Of a stretch of 64,000 bases of DNA, positions 23,090 to 35,010 are shown piece after piece. Source of the DNA: Glycine soja. Taxonomy: Eukaryota; Streptophyta; Magnoliopsida; Fabales; Fabaceae. The stretch is taken from positions 22,651,501 to 22,715,500 of the forward strand of contig NC_041007.1 of NCBI RefSeq assembly GCF_004193775.1, given 5' to 3'. Under the pieces are notes generated by a model, which saw nothing but the letters and a program-made list of their open reading frames with translations, searched no databases and was not told the DNA's origin. Numbering within the stretch: the stretch's first letter is position 1; each line of letters begins with the position of its first letter. Both the position numbers and the translations under genes were made by a program.

Positions 23090-24950
23090 CACATGCATCA
23101 ATAATTTTAGCCATTAATATATAGAAGCTTATGAAAAGGTATAGCCAAAGATTGTATTTTCATCTGTCTATGGTCCAAGGAGTTAATTCACATATAAAGG
23201 AAAAGGAAAATATCTGAATGGAAACATCATTGAAACATGTTTAGAAGGAAAATATATGAAGGAAAAGGACTATTACTTAGTCTGTCTCTCAACTTGCAAT
23301 TACAACTTGATTGCAACTCAGCCTTTGTGTAGGCTTTAAATAGCTGATACAGTTAACAATTGTATTTAAGCTTCTAAGTTCTAATAGGGTGATAGAGAGC
23401 AGAATTGGTGAATGTGAACCACAAGTATAAATTTATTATTATACATTGAAGCTCCATTAAAAACTGAACCATGAGTACATAATTATTATACTACATTGCA
23501 GCTGCATTAAACATGTTATTGTTATTAACCAATTTCAAGACCTAGAGGACCCTTTCCCTTATTTTTGAGAAAACTAGCTTAATATAATCTAGTTCTATAA
23601 TTAACTAAGGAGTTGAGAGAAGCTATTCCAAAAATGCAATATCACCTTCTTATGTTTGTTCACAAAGTTGAATTTGGAATTAACTAAGTGATAAGGAAGG
23701 GATTCCACAGATTCATTCACCCTCTAAGGTGCTTCGGCTTTTTTGAGTTCTCTCTTGTACTACATAATCGAGACATAGCTTTTTCCCATGATGGATTCTG
23801 CATGTTTTTCCTTTCTGGGGGCTTTTGAAGCCTGCATTAATTCTTAATGGGACTTGTTTTTTACCAAATGGGCATGTGCATTCTTACTCTGCTGCTATCT
23901 CATCTATTCTGGGGTATATTTAGGTAATCTAATTATATCTTAAAATATTTTCTAATTCTCTACCTCCTTCTTAGAAGTAACAAACCCCACAAACACAAGA
24001 CAAACAACACTGCTCTAACTTGCAAATGAACAGGCAACTAGAACTCCACACAAATCACAAAAACCTTTGATCAATATTCAGAACCAAACAAACAAGTGAA
24101 CAACATTCTTCATCCTAATTTTTTAAGACATCCAATGTTATCAATGGCAGATGGCGGCTATTTAAGATTGCATCCAAACAGGCAGATAAAAGAGAAGATG
24201 GAACACACTTTAACAGGAAGGTATCACCAAGAAGAGAAGAGAAAAATAGCACCATAGAAAATCCTAAACAATCAAACATACCATGGACAAGAAAAGAGAA
24301 GCAATGTTGTACTGGCCAAAAGAGAAACCTACAAGATCCCCTTTTTGGCTGGTAGAGACCACAACAAACCTGGGACAACTCTTGCAAAACCTATTCACAT
24401 CTTATAGACTAAAAATAAAAACATTAATCTAACGTAGTCTTTGTTTGCCTCTCATAGGCAGCATTTTGCTCCTAGACAAGAATGTTTAACAGAACACATT
24501 CTAACAACTAGCAAGAAGGCCGTGAGACAACAAAAGAAAATAGTTTGGATAAACATTAAACGTATTATCTTTCATTTCTACAAGATTACGTTAAGAAAGC
24601 AAAAGAATGTAAAACAATATCTTGCCTGCAATAAACAAGATGAAATTTCGATATAACCCTGTAGCAACACGTTATACGCAACTGCAGCAACAAAAGAGGT
24701 TAAAACGACGCGTTCCAATGTGGGCAAGTTTACACACAATTTCAGAACATTCAGAATCCCCTTCAAAGTTGGGTCTAACAATTCAGCCTGCAATTAAAAA
24801 TAAAAATATAAAAATACAGTCACTCCATATGAAAAAGATTTTTCCTTTTTAGTCACTTTACTTAGAAACATCAACTTCTTAGACTCTACACATAACATTT
24901 CAATCATTTTAGACTTTTAGTCCCCGCTGTAGGGGCAAACATGATTAAGG
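23090..24950. other. CACTA interior without recognised coding sequence
   Basis: Unlike the AT-rich flanks, this stretch has a more balanced composition and some medium frames, for example 24387-24115 and 24793-24578 on the minus strand. I could not assign them. They may be further captured pieces or the 5' untranslated region and introns of the transposase gene. Confidence 0.4.
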
Positions 24951-24956
24951 CCATGT

Positions 24957-25165
24957 TTGCGAACCCGTTCAAAAATACCAAACCTAGTTAAACACAAGAC
25001 ACACAGTGTCGAAAAGTACTTGAGACAGAGTCACGAAAGGTGGCGAGCTGTCAACATCTCGATAAGCTTGCAGGGACAGAGAGATACGTACAGTCACGAA
25101 GAAGAAAGCTTAGACAAAGAAGAAGAAGAGAGCGCGAGAAAAATAGGGCTCGTGTTCTAATATTT
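24957..25165 (-). promoter_or_regulatory. possible transcribed leader of the CACTA genes
   Basis: Read on the minus strand, just inside the subterminal array, the sequence is pyrimidine-rich (TCTCGCGCTCTCTTCTTCTT), then has a short GC-balanced stretch ending at a possible donor (CTAG, GTTTGG). Plant 5' leaders look like this, and the position is where CACTA transcription starts in relatives. Inference. Confidence 0.35.
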
Positions 25166-25169
25166 TTAA

Positions 25170-25510
25170 ATATAAGCCTAACATCGGTTTTCAACACAAA
25201 ACCGATGTTAATAAAATGATGTTAACGTTAACATCGGTTTTCTGGAAGAAACCGATGTTAAAATATCATATGTTAATATCGAACTTCTGAAAAACCGATG
25301 TTAACTAACTTACATTAACATTGGTTCTTGAAAAAACGATGTTAATAAACTGCAACTAACATCGGTTTTTCAAGAACCGATGCTAATGTCAGTTAGTTAA
25401 CATCGGTTTTTTAGAAGACCAATGTTAAAGAATACACATTATTTACAATTATGCCACCGCGTTTATGTTCACACCGGTTTTGTCAATAACCGATGTTAAG
25501 CTGACGATGT
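25170..25510. repeat. CACTA subterminal hairpin array, right
   Basis: Seven consecutive units of about 30-35 bp, each TAACATCGGTTTT-spacer-AAAACCGATGTTA or a variant. Each unit is its own small palindrome. Confidence 0.88.
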
Positions 25511-25536
25511 TAAATTTATTTTTTGTAGTAGTGTGA

Positions 25537-26440
25537 AGAAGTGATGGCTACTACAAAAGAAGGAGTTAACATAAGCTATGCATCACCAACCATTAATGGG
25601 AGTGGCACATATATTCCCATTATGAGGAATTCTAACCGAGTTTCAATGACAATGATTCTACCAACTAATGGGTTAGATGATTTACTAAGCATCCATGTAG
25701 TAAATATCATGAATGGACACTTGTTTTTGAGGACAATTGCTTTGAGTTATGCATTTCAACTACAAAAATCTCGAAAAGAAGAAATACCAAGAATCACCCT
25801 ACAAAATAAGAGAAGGACCATATGATCAAGAAGAGACACAAGGACAAAGTGTAGAAATATGATCAAGAAGAGACACAACGACAAAGTGTAGAAGACTGGA
25901 ATGTTATTCTCAAAAGATAGTATACTCAAGTTCACTACAAGCTGGTGATTCTATAGGCTTAAGAGGAGAGGACTCAAACATTTGCTTAATGGCAAACACA
26001 TTAGAAGCATTTACTAAGAACAGTCTGAAGACAACCAGAAGAAAGAAGCAATGGTTCTTATACATCGATTGTTCCAGACACATGACAAGAGACAAGAGTA
26101 AATCATTCAAAACGACGAAGGAGCCATCACATTTGAAGACAACAACCAAGCCCAAATCAAGGGTATAGGAAACATATGTAACCCTAACTCCGCTCATATA
26201 GATAATATTTATCATGTAGAAGGTTTAAAACATAACTTACTTAGCATAAGTTAACTGTGCGATACAAACCTTCATGACTAGAGAACCATCCTTTAGAAAT
26301 GTTATATTTTTAAGATGTATGGATACAAACCTGTATAGTGTCTCCTTAGAAGAACTTCCTAGCCAATAGTGTTCATGACATTAGATGATGATAAATGGAT
26401 TTGGCATAGGAAGGTAAGTCATTTCAATATGAGAACCATT
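25537..26440 (+). pseudogene. copia gag and protease remnant, right of the CACTA insertion
   Basis: Starts with ATGGCTACTACAAAAGAAGG, a typical Gag opening, just after the CACTA target site. Further right the broken frame shows DCSRHMTRDKSK, where copia protease has its D-S-G-C-S-xHM active site, then NICNPNSAHIDNIYHVEGLKH and WIWHRKVSHFN, the start of the pre-integrase domain. Stops and a 37-bp tandem duplication (25821-25890) disrupt it. Confidence 0.8.
25821..25892 (+). repeat. 37-bp tandem duplication
   Basis: TATGATCAAGAAGAGACACA occurs at 25821 and 25858, with the following 17 bases also shared apart from one change. Confidence 0.85.
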
Positions 26441-26486
26441 TCAATATATATATAAAATATTTCTTCAAACTATTTATTTATTTTGG

Positions 26487-26489
<3 letters not shown>

Positions 26490-26529
<40 letters not shown>
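26490..26529. repeat. (AT)n microsatellite
   Basis: About 20 uninterrupted AT units. Confidence 0.95.
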
Positions 26530-26532
<3 letters not shown>

Positions 26533-27256
26533 TTCTCTCCTAATATTTAATGTAACACTGCATACCCAAAATTTAAATTTGAAACCACTTATTTAGTTGA
26601 AGGAACACCATATATACTATTTAATTCATACATACATGACTAGTAAAAGCGAGGCCTTTTAGTTATTAGATAATATATATATATAAAAAGATGTTTATAA
26701 GTTTCAATTTATTTTTAAGATTTAATTAGTATGCATTGATCGTGTAAATTTTACACTTTTAACCAATCACAAAATGAAATTTTTTAAAAAAGTTTGAGTC
26801 TTATCCTAAATGTTTTAAAGGTCACACATTTCATATATGAATTTGTTTTATGAGCCAATATTAATTGTTAATTTTTATTAAAATGTTAGTGATATTTGAA
26901 CCAACAATTTCTCTCTTCTTTTCCCTTCAACCTACCTTCTCAACATATACTATGAATAGTTATTGGTATGTGTATAAAAATTAAATTCTTTATTTTTAAT
27001 TGCAAATGAAGTCCGTACTACTACGTATATCACCTTTATCAACATTGTTTTTCTTAACACTTAGTACAAATATTATTAAAACCTTTTCGCAACATTTAAA
27101 AAATATAATAATATATGAGTTATACACAATATTTAATAAAATATTACAAAAATATATTAATAATATTTATTTATATTTGATGACATTTTTTAAATGTTGT
27201 TAAAAAGTTTTAATAATAATATTTTTACTAAATGTTAGAAAAAAATATTGTTAGAG

Positions 27257-27430
<174 letters not shown>

Positions 27431-28690
27431 GTGTCAACTTATTTTTCATGCTTTTTTATGCAACTTCAATAGATATTTCTGAAGAATAATATAACGAAGA
27501 AAGAATGAACTATAGCCAAAGATATGTCTTCAAGAGCATCTAAAATTTTAAGGGTTGTTAACCCATTATTTATACTACTCTTGCATACAAATTCTAGTTT
27601 GGACTTTATGGCATTTTTTTTCTTTGATATTTTGTATGAAAAATAGATGACCATGTTCACCTGTCCATTCAGCTGCTCGGCGTCTACTCGCCGCGATACT
27701 TATTCTAAAACAATATATTAGCACTTACTTACCTTTACTAATAAAATAAAGAAAGAAACATCTTAGCCATGTTTGTATTCTTTCTATATTACTATCAAGA
27801 TGTGGCAGGCCAGTGTGCGTGAGGGAACCATAAGGAGAATCATCATATCCTGAGGCCTATAATTTGAGTTCATGTTACCCTAAATTTTGTACAGGCATTT
27901 AATTAGGGAAACAAAGGATTGATGTTAGTTGTTGGATATGAATCTTCGAATGGAATTTCTATTATTGGCATAAAGTAATTGAAGCAAAGAGAAAAGAAGT
28001 TGATAATGGATGTACATGAAGTAGGAATCAATTCTAGCTCCATAATGTTTTTTCACACAGCTATTCACAGACGCTTTGCAATGAGTATAAGCCTAACCAG
28101 GGAAGGCTTATTTGCTAGAGTAGTGTTAATAAGACACTTTTTTACACCATCTTTCCAAGGTACTCTCTTCTTAGTTGACATTCATGCAAGTTTTATTAGT
28201 TTTATAAATGAGACCCATCAAATAAAGAATATAATTGAACTAAATAATTATTTTGATTCATAAATGTGTAAACTGATGACAACTTAGTCTTTAAAAAACA
28301 AAAAAAAAAGATTTAATCTTTTAAATGTGTAAAATTTTTTATAATTATATTTTACCATTAAGTTTTTATGTGACTGTTTTATTATTAAGATAAAATTTCA
28401 AAAGACTAATTTAATATTAAATTATAAATTCAGTGATAAATTTATCATTAAGTAATATAATAACACATAATTATTATATTTTTTATACATTTATAAATTA
28501 AATCAGAATTTTCATTATTTCAAAAATTAAGTTTTCACTTATTTACATAGACTAAAAACTCATTTACCCAATAAAATCCACATAATTAATTGCTGGCGTA
28601 AATCTCATCTAATAAAAACGAATATATTAAAAAATAATACGGTAGGTTTCGATATATAGTATTAATAAGGTTTCTATTATTATCCATTTA

Positions 28691-28933
28691 TGCAGGGATG
28701 CGATAAATCGTGGGTCGCGGGTCAGCCCTATAATTTGGGTGGGGGCTATGATTCCGTTGCAGTCTGTCACATAACAGCTTCCCCTCATAAAGCCTCTCAT
28801 CCCCTGGATATGTTCTGCAATAATGCATTGGAATCATGTAAAGAAGGGCAAAAGAGGAGTTTTGTATCGAAAAAACAAAAAAACAAAATAAAAGTGTGAA
28901 CATATACACTATATATAGTTTTCTTGAGCACAT
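28691..28933 (-). CDS. hypothetical small secreted peptide (weak candidate)
   Basis: An 81-codon frame. Counting from its internal Met at 28902, the first 19 residues are hydrophobic (FTLLFCFFVFS...SSFA) and could be a signal peptide; a polar, Arg/Pro-rich tail with two Cys follows. The last 170 bp are more GC-rich than the surroundings. I recognise no family. Against it, a TATA-like word (CTATATATAG) lies only about 10 bases before that Met, and the opposite strand also has an open frame. It could be chance. Confidence 0.18.
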
Positions 28934-31050
28934 GAATAAACTTGTTTCATCTTAATTAGATTATTTTAAAGTATATAATTACGTTAAATATTTAAAAGAA
29001 AGAGTTTTAAATAATTATAATATTTTTACTTGACTCAAATAAAAAAAATATACCTATCATCTATAAATAAATATAAATAAAAGAAAATAAAATACACTCA
29101 TTTTTCATTTACCGTTGAAAACTCACTTCTCTACTCTATAAAATGTGAGAGAGAAAAATACACGGCAGACATAGATAGATAGTAATACTTTTTTTTATAC
29201 ACGTGCTCAACATAATATATTCTTAGTAAATTTAATATTTGTCTAACTAAATAAAAGGTGAATCAAGTTAGTTTTTGGGATCTACATTAATAAGACTTCA
29301 TTTCTATACAGTGAATATAAATAAACTAATTTCAGTCATAGAAGAGAAGAAATTTGACGGTTAATATTCGAATACATTAATAATTTATTATGTGTGTACA
29401 TAATATTAACTTAAATGATATTACTAACTTTATCTTTTAGAGTAAGTTGTTACTTTAAAGGAGTTCAATTGATGTATTGAAAAACAAGGTGTATCAAACA
29501 ATTACTATATACTTCCTTTGTACTAAAATAAATATATTTTAAATTTTTTTACACTGCATAATGAAAACTTATAAATATATAAAAGTTATTAATCTCATCA
29601 AATAAATGAAATAGAGTATGATTAATATTAAATTAAAAAATTAAGTGACATTTATTAGAGGTATTAGTGAAAAAAAATAATTAATGTTACAATTAAATAC
29701 AACACTTATTTTGGAGTAATTAAATGTGACAGATGGATCTTATTAGGTGTTCAAGAAATAGAATGATTCTTTTTTAATATTTGTAGGTTCCACAATTTTT
29801 GAGATTAGTTGCTTGTATATAAGTACACGATCCCTATTTATAATGTAATTCAACATATTTTAACCAATAAAGTGTGTATGAAAGAGTGTGTTAGATATTT
29901 TTCTGCATGGATCAAATATTTATACAAGCACCATATTTAAAAAATTGTAAGACTTATATATTTCTATTTTTGTGAAAAAGTTATAATACAATGATTTGTG
30001 TTTATTTGTAGGACTCATTTAATAAGATTTGTAAAGTTGTCAGATTAAAGAGATAATGTTCTTAAATTACAAAAAGTAAATATGGATGATTTGTAATAGT
30101 GGGATCCCTTTAAGAACCTTAAAGTGAGTTGCTCGGTCGTGGATGTTCTAAGTAACTTGTACACTAATTGCATTCTCATTCCAAGAAAGTTATCTATCTA
30201 TTTATAGAATTATGATTTGAAGTTGCATTCCACGAAAGTTATATAATTGGTTGAACTTATTTTGAGAAACAATCCGGCAACAAAGATCTTAAATTATTAT
30301 TTTTTTATCATTTTTATAAGAAATTTTTGAAAATTAAATAATTATACTTCCTCGGATCTTATTTAGAAGACTCAAAGTAAAAGTGATGTTTGGATTTTCT
30401 TATAAAATTCAATACATTATCTTCCTTATGTTAATTATTTTTAGTCTAAAATAGCATTGATTAAAAAAGACATTGTAATAATAACACATATAGAAGAGAG
30501 ATAAATGAGTATTAACGATAATGATATCGAATTTTGAAAAAATAATAAATTTAAAACATATTTATTATTATGAACTAAATTAATTATTTTTAAAATCTAA
30601 TAAATAAAATAATTGATAATTATCGTGTAAGGAAAAAAATGTCTTAATATAATTTTCATGTTAATTTTTCAATGCAACATTATTTATTTTTTCACTTATA
30701 ATTCGTATGAATTACAAAATATAAAAATGAGTTAAGGATGATGTAACATTAATTTTATAAAATTATTTTTTGTTTTCTTTTATTTATTATTTTTTTGTAT
30801 GTATAAAATAATATGATAACTGTATTATTTTTGGCGGAAAGGAGTAGCACACAAGGAAGTTACAGCAAAACATGCCACAAATAAGTTCAAGTTGGATCAT
30901 TTCAACACAAATTGCAGTAATATTCCCTACCTTTCAAGCATAAAGGGTCTATAAACTGCTTAAGCTTTTAGAAGGATGGTTCTTTGATATCTAGATTACT
31001 AGGGAACTGATAAATCATGTCCCCACACAATGTTTCTTAACATCGGCTAG

Positions 31051-31058
31051 TATATATA
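31051..31058 (+). promoter_or_regulatory. TATA box of the zinc-finger gene
   Basis: TATATATA in the context GCTAGTATATATATCCC. Transcription would start near 31080, in the leader described next. Confidence 0.6.
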
Positions 31059-31079
31059 TCCCTTCACCCCAAGCACTAG

Positions 31080-31738
31080 ACTCACCATCTGGTTCACAAG
31101 CTGTTCTTAAACTACTACTCTAAGAACAACAAACCTTTGCTTGCGTCACACTTCTATAATCGTTTACTCTTCCACAAGGTAATCTTGTTAGTGCGTTTAT
31201 AATTCATGTCACTAAGCCACAACATCAGCTTATAGCAGCCACAATGCAACTACTTATGCAACTGCAATTTAAAAACACAGTTGAATGATATTGAAATTTA
31301 TATTAAGAGTAGTAAACTAGCTAGACTTGTTATCTTGACAGAGTATGCTATCACTAGGACTACAGTTCCCTATCCAAACTACTTTTATGAATTTCTTTGC
31401 ATGTCGATCTTCTTATAAAACTTAAAAGCAAAACATTAGCAACACATTTTCTGATATATTATTTTGATCATATTTTTTATTAATTACTAATTAAAATTGA
31501 TTAAAAATCACAAAATTTCATGGGTTTCACTTTTTATTTAAGGTGTTATACTCGTGATTTTGTAATTTTTAATAAATTTTAACCAACAATTGAGAATGTG
31601 TTAGAAGAATAGTGTTGCTAGTATTTCTCATTGGCATGTGATTTGTAGGACACATGCACAAGAAGATTTGTGGTATATCTCTTTGCTTGCTTTAACAAGA
31701 AATGATTTAAACCAACAACAAATGCATATATTTAACAG
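31080..31738 (+). other. 5'UTR exon and leader intron of the zinc-finger gene
   Basis: A leader exon of about 100 bp ends CCACAAG at 31178. An intron follows, starting GTAATCTT (31179) and ending with a TTTAACAG acceptor (31738). Only five bases (GAAAA) then separate the acceptor from the ATG. Inferred from splice-site quality, TATA position and composition. Confidence 0.55.
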
Positions 31739-31743
31739 GAAAA

Positions 31744-32952
31744 ATGAGCTGGTCTGGAGGAGATTGGATGTGTGGTGCTTGCCAGCACATAAATTTCAAG
31801 AAAAGGGATGCATGCCAAAGTTGTGCATACCCTAAATTTGGAGGCCCTGACCCAACAACTTACAGATACAACTCGACTGAAACCTTGGCAGGGGACTGGT
31901 ATTGCACTGCCATGAACTGTGGAGCTCACAACTTTGCCAGCAGATCAAGCTGCTTTAGATGTGGTGCATTGAAAGATGGTTACTCTTGTAGATTTGGGGG
32001 AAACATGGATGGCTCTGGAGGATATGGTTCTGATTGCAATTACCCTCCAGGGTGGAAAACTGGTGACTGGATTTGCACTAGGTCAGTTCACATTATCATC
32101 ATATATTGTTTTTTTTAAACCATGATACTGGTGTGAAGTATTTACTAATTTTTCCGATTATTGATCTCTGCCAGAGAATCTAGTTGTGAGATCTTTTCTT
32201 TCAATTACATTTTTTTCATCAACAACTCAAATTAGAGATTTTGCCTAAGGGAATCGAATCCAACTTTTCCGAGACCAATAACTTGTTGGTTATCATCATG
32301 TACTTAGAGAACTGAAATAGTTTCCTTTCTATTGGTACAATTTTCTTAGCTCAATAACCCTGCATTCTGTTGCCAAGTCCTACTATCATAAAAGCCGAAC
32401 AATATAGTTCAAAAGCATGCAACTAAGTTTACCCTCAAAATTAAGCTACATTTCTTCCATGTATTGAATTATTAGTACTCCTCCTTTTCTTCCCCCCAGA
32501 TAGAGGGAGTTGTACTCAACCTTGCATATCACAATACATTGGTCACAAGAAAAGAGGAACAGTATTTTTGTTGGTAAAACACTGAAATGGGAGAGTAAGG
32601 ACCATGTGTCCATACTCCACGAAAATAATTGAGAAAGAATAATACAAATGGTGGTCATTGGTCAACATAAAATTACTGTTTATTATATTACACAATATAA
32701 GAAATGTGAAATACATTAGATTCTTTTTCACTTATTTTCTGTGTATCAGAATTGGCTGTGGAGTGCATAACTATGCCAACAGGACAGAATGCTTCAAGTG
32801 CAAAACACCAAGAAATTTTGGTGAGAATAATTAATTAAGCTTAGCCTTCATCAAGTTTTTCTGTAATAATTATTTGAAAACTTTTTACATGTTGGTAGCA
32901 ATAGCATATCCATGACACGTTTATTACCTCTATTTCAGGTGACGCAGACTAA
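31744..32952 (+). CDS. RanBP2-type (NZF) zinc-finger protein, three fingers
   Basis: Exons 31744-32081, 32750-32820 and 32939-32952 join to 140 codons with GT-AG introns and consistent phases. The protein is almost entirely three RanBP2 fingers. Finger 1 is W8 with C10, C13, C24 and C27. Finger 2 is W52 with C54, C59, C70 and C73. Finger 3 is W109 with C111, C116, C127 and C130. Each starts GDW and contains the conserved Asn (N17, N63, N120). Plant proteins of this layout resemble the RNA-binding fingers of ZRANB2, so an RNA-binding or splicing-related role is plausible, not shown. A Gly-rich linker (84-96) separates fingers 2 and 3. The first coding intron splits finger 3 just before its second Cys. 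Unspliced reading would add 12 residues and stop, giving a two-finger form of 124 aa. Real gene, intact. Confidence 0.93.
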
Positions 32953-33159
32953 GAGAGGCAATTTCAACCGCCACTAATGACTTTCTTCCTTCACATTTTT
33001 CTTCAGCAAACTTGTTTTCCTTAGTTAAGCTCTAGAGTAATCATGGACGAAGGTCCTTTGTTAGAATCACGGCCATGCTTTTGAAAGGGTTTCCTTTCCT
33101 TGTTTACTGCTAGATGTTTTGAAAAGAAAGTTATGAAATCCATATTATCAATTTGTCAT

Positions 33160-34560
33160 TATTTTATTATTTATCAATTTGGGCATTCCTTATCCCTTGG
33201 AGTGATGAGGAAGTCATGAGTTCAAATCTTTCCTTTAGCACAACATACTAATCGTTAATATTTATTAATAAAAGAAAACTTCAACATTTCACTATAAAAT
33301 AAGTTGATATAAGAATGGCAAATATAATATGTATAAATAACTTAAATATAATAAAATTCATAAATTTATTATAAATCGAGTCATATAGATCAATTAATGA
33401 CTAATTGGATTGACCTCTAATTCAGTGATTTAGTATCCCATTGAGTTAATAATCAGTCTGAGTCTTATATTCATTGTTTGCTTCCGCGACTGCTCATGAA
33501 TGCTTGCCTGTGAATGTCACAAACGAAGGCAGAGAATGTGAGAGATAGAAGGAAAGGTTTGAGGTGAGGAGGAGAGAGAATGCGTGCTGGTGGGAAACAG
33601 TTATGTTACTGAACACACAACACAAGTCGGAGTGGTCTAAAGAATTACATGTCTCCTAACACTTTTTTTTTTTGTAATTATTTAAAAGTTAATATAATTT
33701 ATGTCTTTTAACGTAATTATATAAAAATATTTTATATTATCGGTTGTTTAAGTTGTATAGTCGTTTTTCTTATATAGAATATAAAATAAATTAATCTTTT
33801 TCCTAACTTAAATTATATTTATATGTTTAATTTTTAGAAATTCGTTACCTAATATTTTTATAGGCCGAAATGCGGTAACAATTCAATTTATTTTATTCTT
33901 CTATAATTATTTATGAAAAAGTTTAACTAAAAGAGTACCTTACTCTTGGATCAGAGGAGAATACAGACCCATGTAGTGGATTGCCATAAGCAATACGTCC
34001 AACAACGATACTCAAATTTACATGCGAAATCAAAACGAGTACAAAAACAAGTGGCAGTTTACTTCAAAAGCACGAAAAACACTAAGCATGAAAATAACTA
34101 AATGGATGATAACCTGATTCACTATTGAAAAGTAGAGAGCTCTCTAAGTCAAATATGAAATAAATTCTTTCACTGTTTTTTTTTTTTTTTTGTGGAGAAT
34201 GAGTACATTCACGATTCCTTGTTATAATCCAAAATTAGCGGGGGGGGGGAACACCTTCACTATCATTATATGGCTTTAGTTTATTGACTTAATAATTGCA
34301 ATTTCAAGTTAATGTTGTGAGCCAGATGGCACGCATGCGTTCTTTCTTTTTAATTTAACTGTTTCCTGTTACTTGGCTTTCAAAATATTCTGAGGTCGTG
34401 CATGTTATGCTTTGAAGATGTTAAGCAAGGACAACCCCACTTTTAGTGAACTAGTTCCCCCGCATAGTGAAGGGATCCGAAGTGCAGGACCATCATTTAT
34501 GTCCATATGTCGGATGCTCTTATTTTACTCTTATTATTTTCCAGTATTTCGTTTCTGGCT
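33160..34560. other. intergenic stretch
   Basis: The 3' untranslated part of the zinc-finger gene probably ends near 33150. Beyond it I see AT-rich sequence, a poly-T run near 34178 and a run of nine G at 34242, but no gene. Confidence 0.5.
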
Positions 34561-34599
34561 ATCCATATCAAGGAGATGCTAAATTTTAGAAGAATAGAT

Positions 34600-35010
34600 A
34601 TTGATATTATTAGTAATTATACTGGATGGTTATTTGGCTGATGAAATAGTCGGATACCCCCTCCTTGATTAAAAAATAATCATATAAGTAGAGATGTCAA
34701 ATTTTCGACTAGTGGAATAGTTGAGTGTCCTTCACAACCCACTAAAAGACAATCTCAGACATCTAGCCACCAGAGTGTCTGAATACTTCCTAGAACATAA
34801 ATGTCAGATGGCAAGACAAATATAGACCTTGACCTTTTGGTTGGTCGGATGCCCGGATATGCATTTGGCCACCCGAATAATCAAATACTCAATAAAGAGT
34901 AAACTCGACATGGATAAATCATGGTAAAGATTATATGAATGATTAAACATCATTATAATGATTAAAGACAAAATACCTAAAGAGGTAATCATGCACTAAG
35001 GCCCACATAA
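34600..35010 (+). repeat. dispersed repeat, copy A
   Basis: It shares with 43090-43470 a long series of words in the same order (GAGTGTCCTTCACAA, CTTTTGGTTG, GCATTTGGCCA, ATGGATAAATCATG, AAACATCATTATAATGATTA, CCTAAAGAGGTAATCATGC). About four bases in five agree. The right part of copy B continues with words typical of Tat/Ogre-type LTR ends (CATTCAAGAGCCTTTAGCAGGCA), so both may be old LTR pieces. Confidence 0.8.

Larger units (their letters stand above)
13810..25533 (-). mobile_element. CACTA (En/Spm-like) element, 11.7 kb, with nested insertions
   Basis: The right end read inward is CACTACTACAAAAAAT; the left end is TACTATTAGAAAATATG, a CACTA end with the first base changed. Both sides are flanked by the 3-bp duplication TGA (13807-13809 and 25534-25536). 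Both ends carry arrays of ACATCGGTTTT hairpins. The minus strand codes from right to left for a transposase-associated domain, TNP2 transposase pieces and an Ulp1-like protease. Three solo LTRs interrupt it. It probably cannot move by itself because all its genes are broken. Confidence 0.93.
12477..26440 (+). mobile_element. Ty1/copia remnant, split by a CACTA element
   Basis: The 5' LTR (12477-13746), a Met-type primer site and the start of gag are separated from later gag and protease sequence (25537-26440) by the CACTA element at 13810-25533. Reverse transcriptase, integrase and the 3' LTR are absent: the element stops near 26440 in an AT-rich stretch. The left edge is taken from the first plausible TG (TGTTGAAGAAGAAC) and is uncertain. 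Confidence 0.75.

Noticed and set aside
13820..25510. Regularly spaced short repeats that might suggest a CRISPR array
   Set aside because: Units are palindromic CACTA subterminal repeats in a plant genome, with short and variable spacers.
25910..26215. 101-codon minus frame
   Set aside because: Antisense to copia protease words on the + strand.
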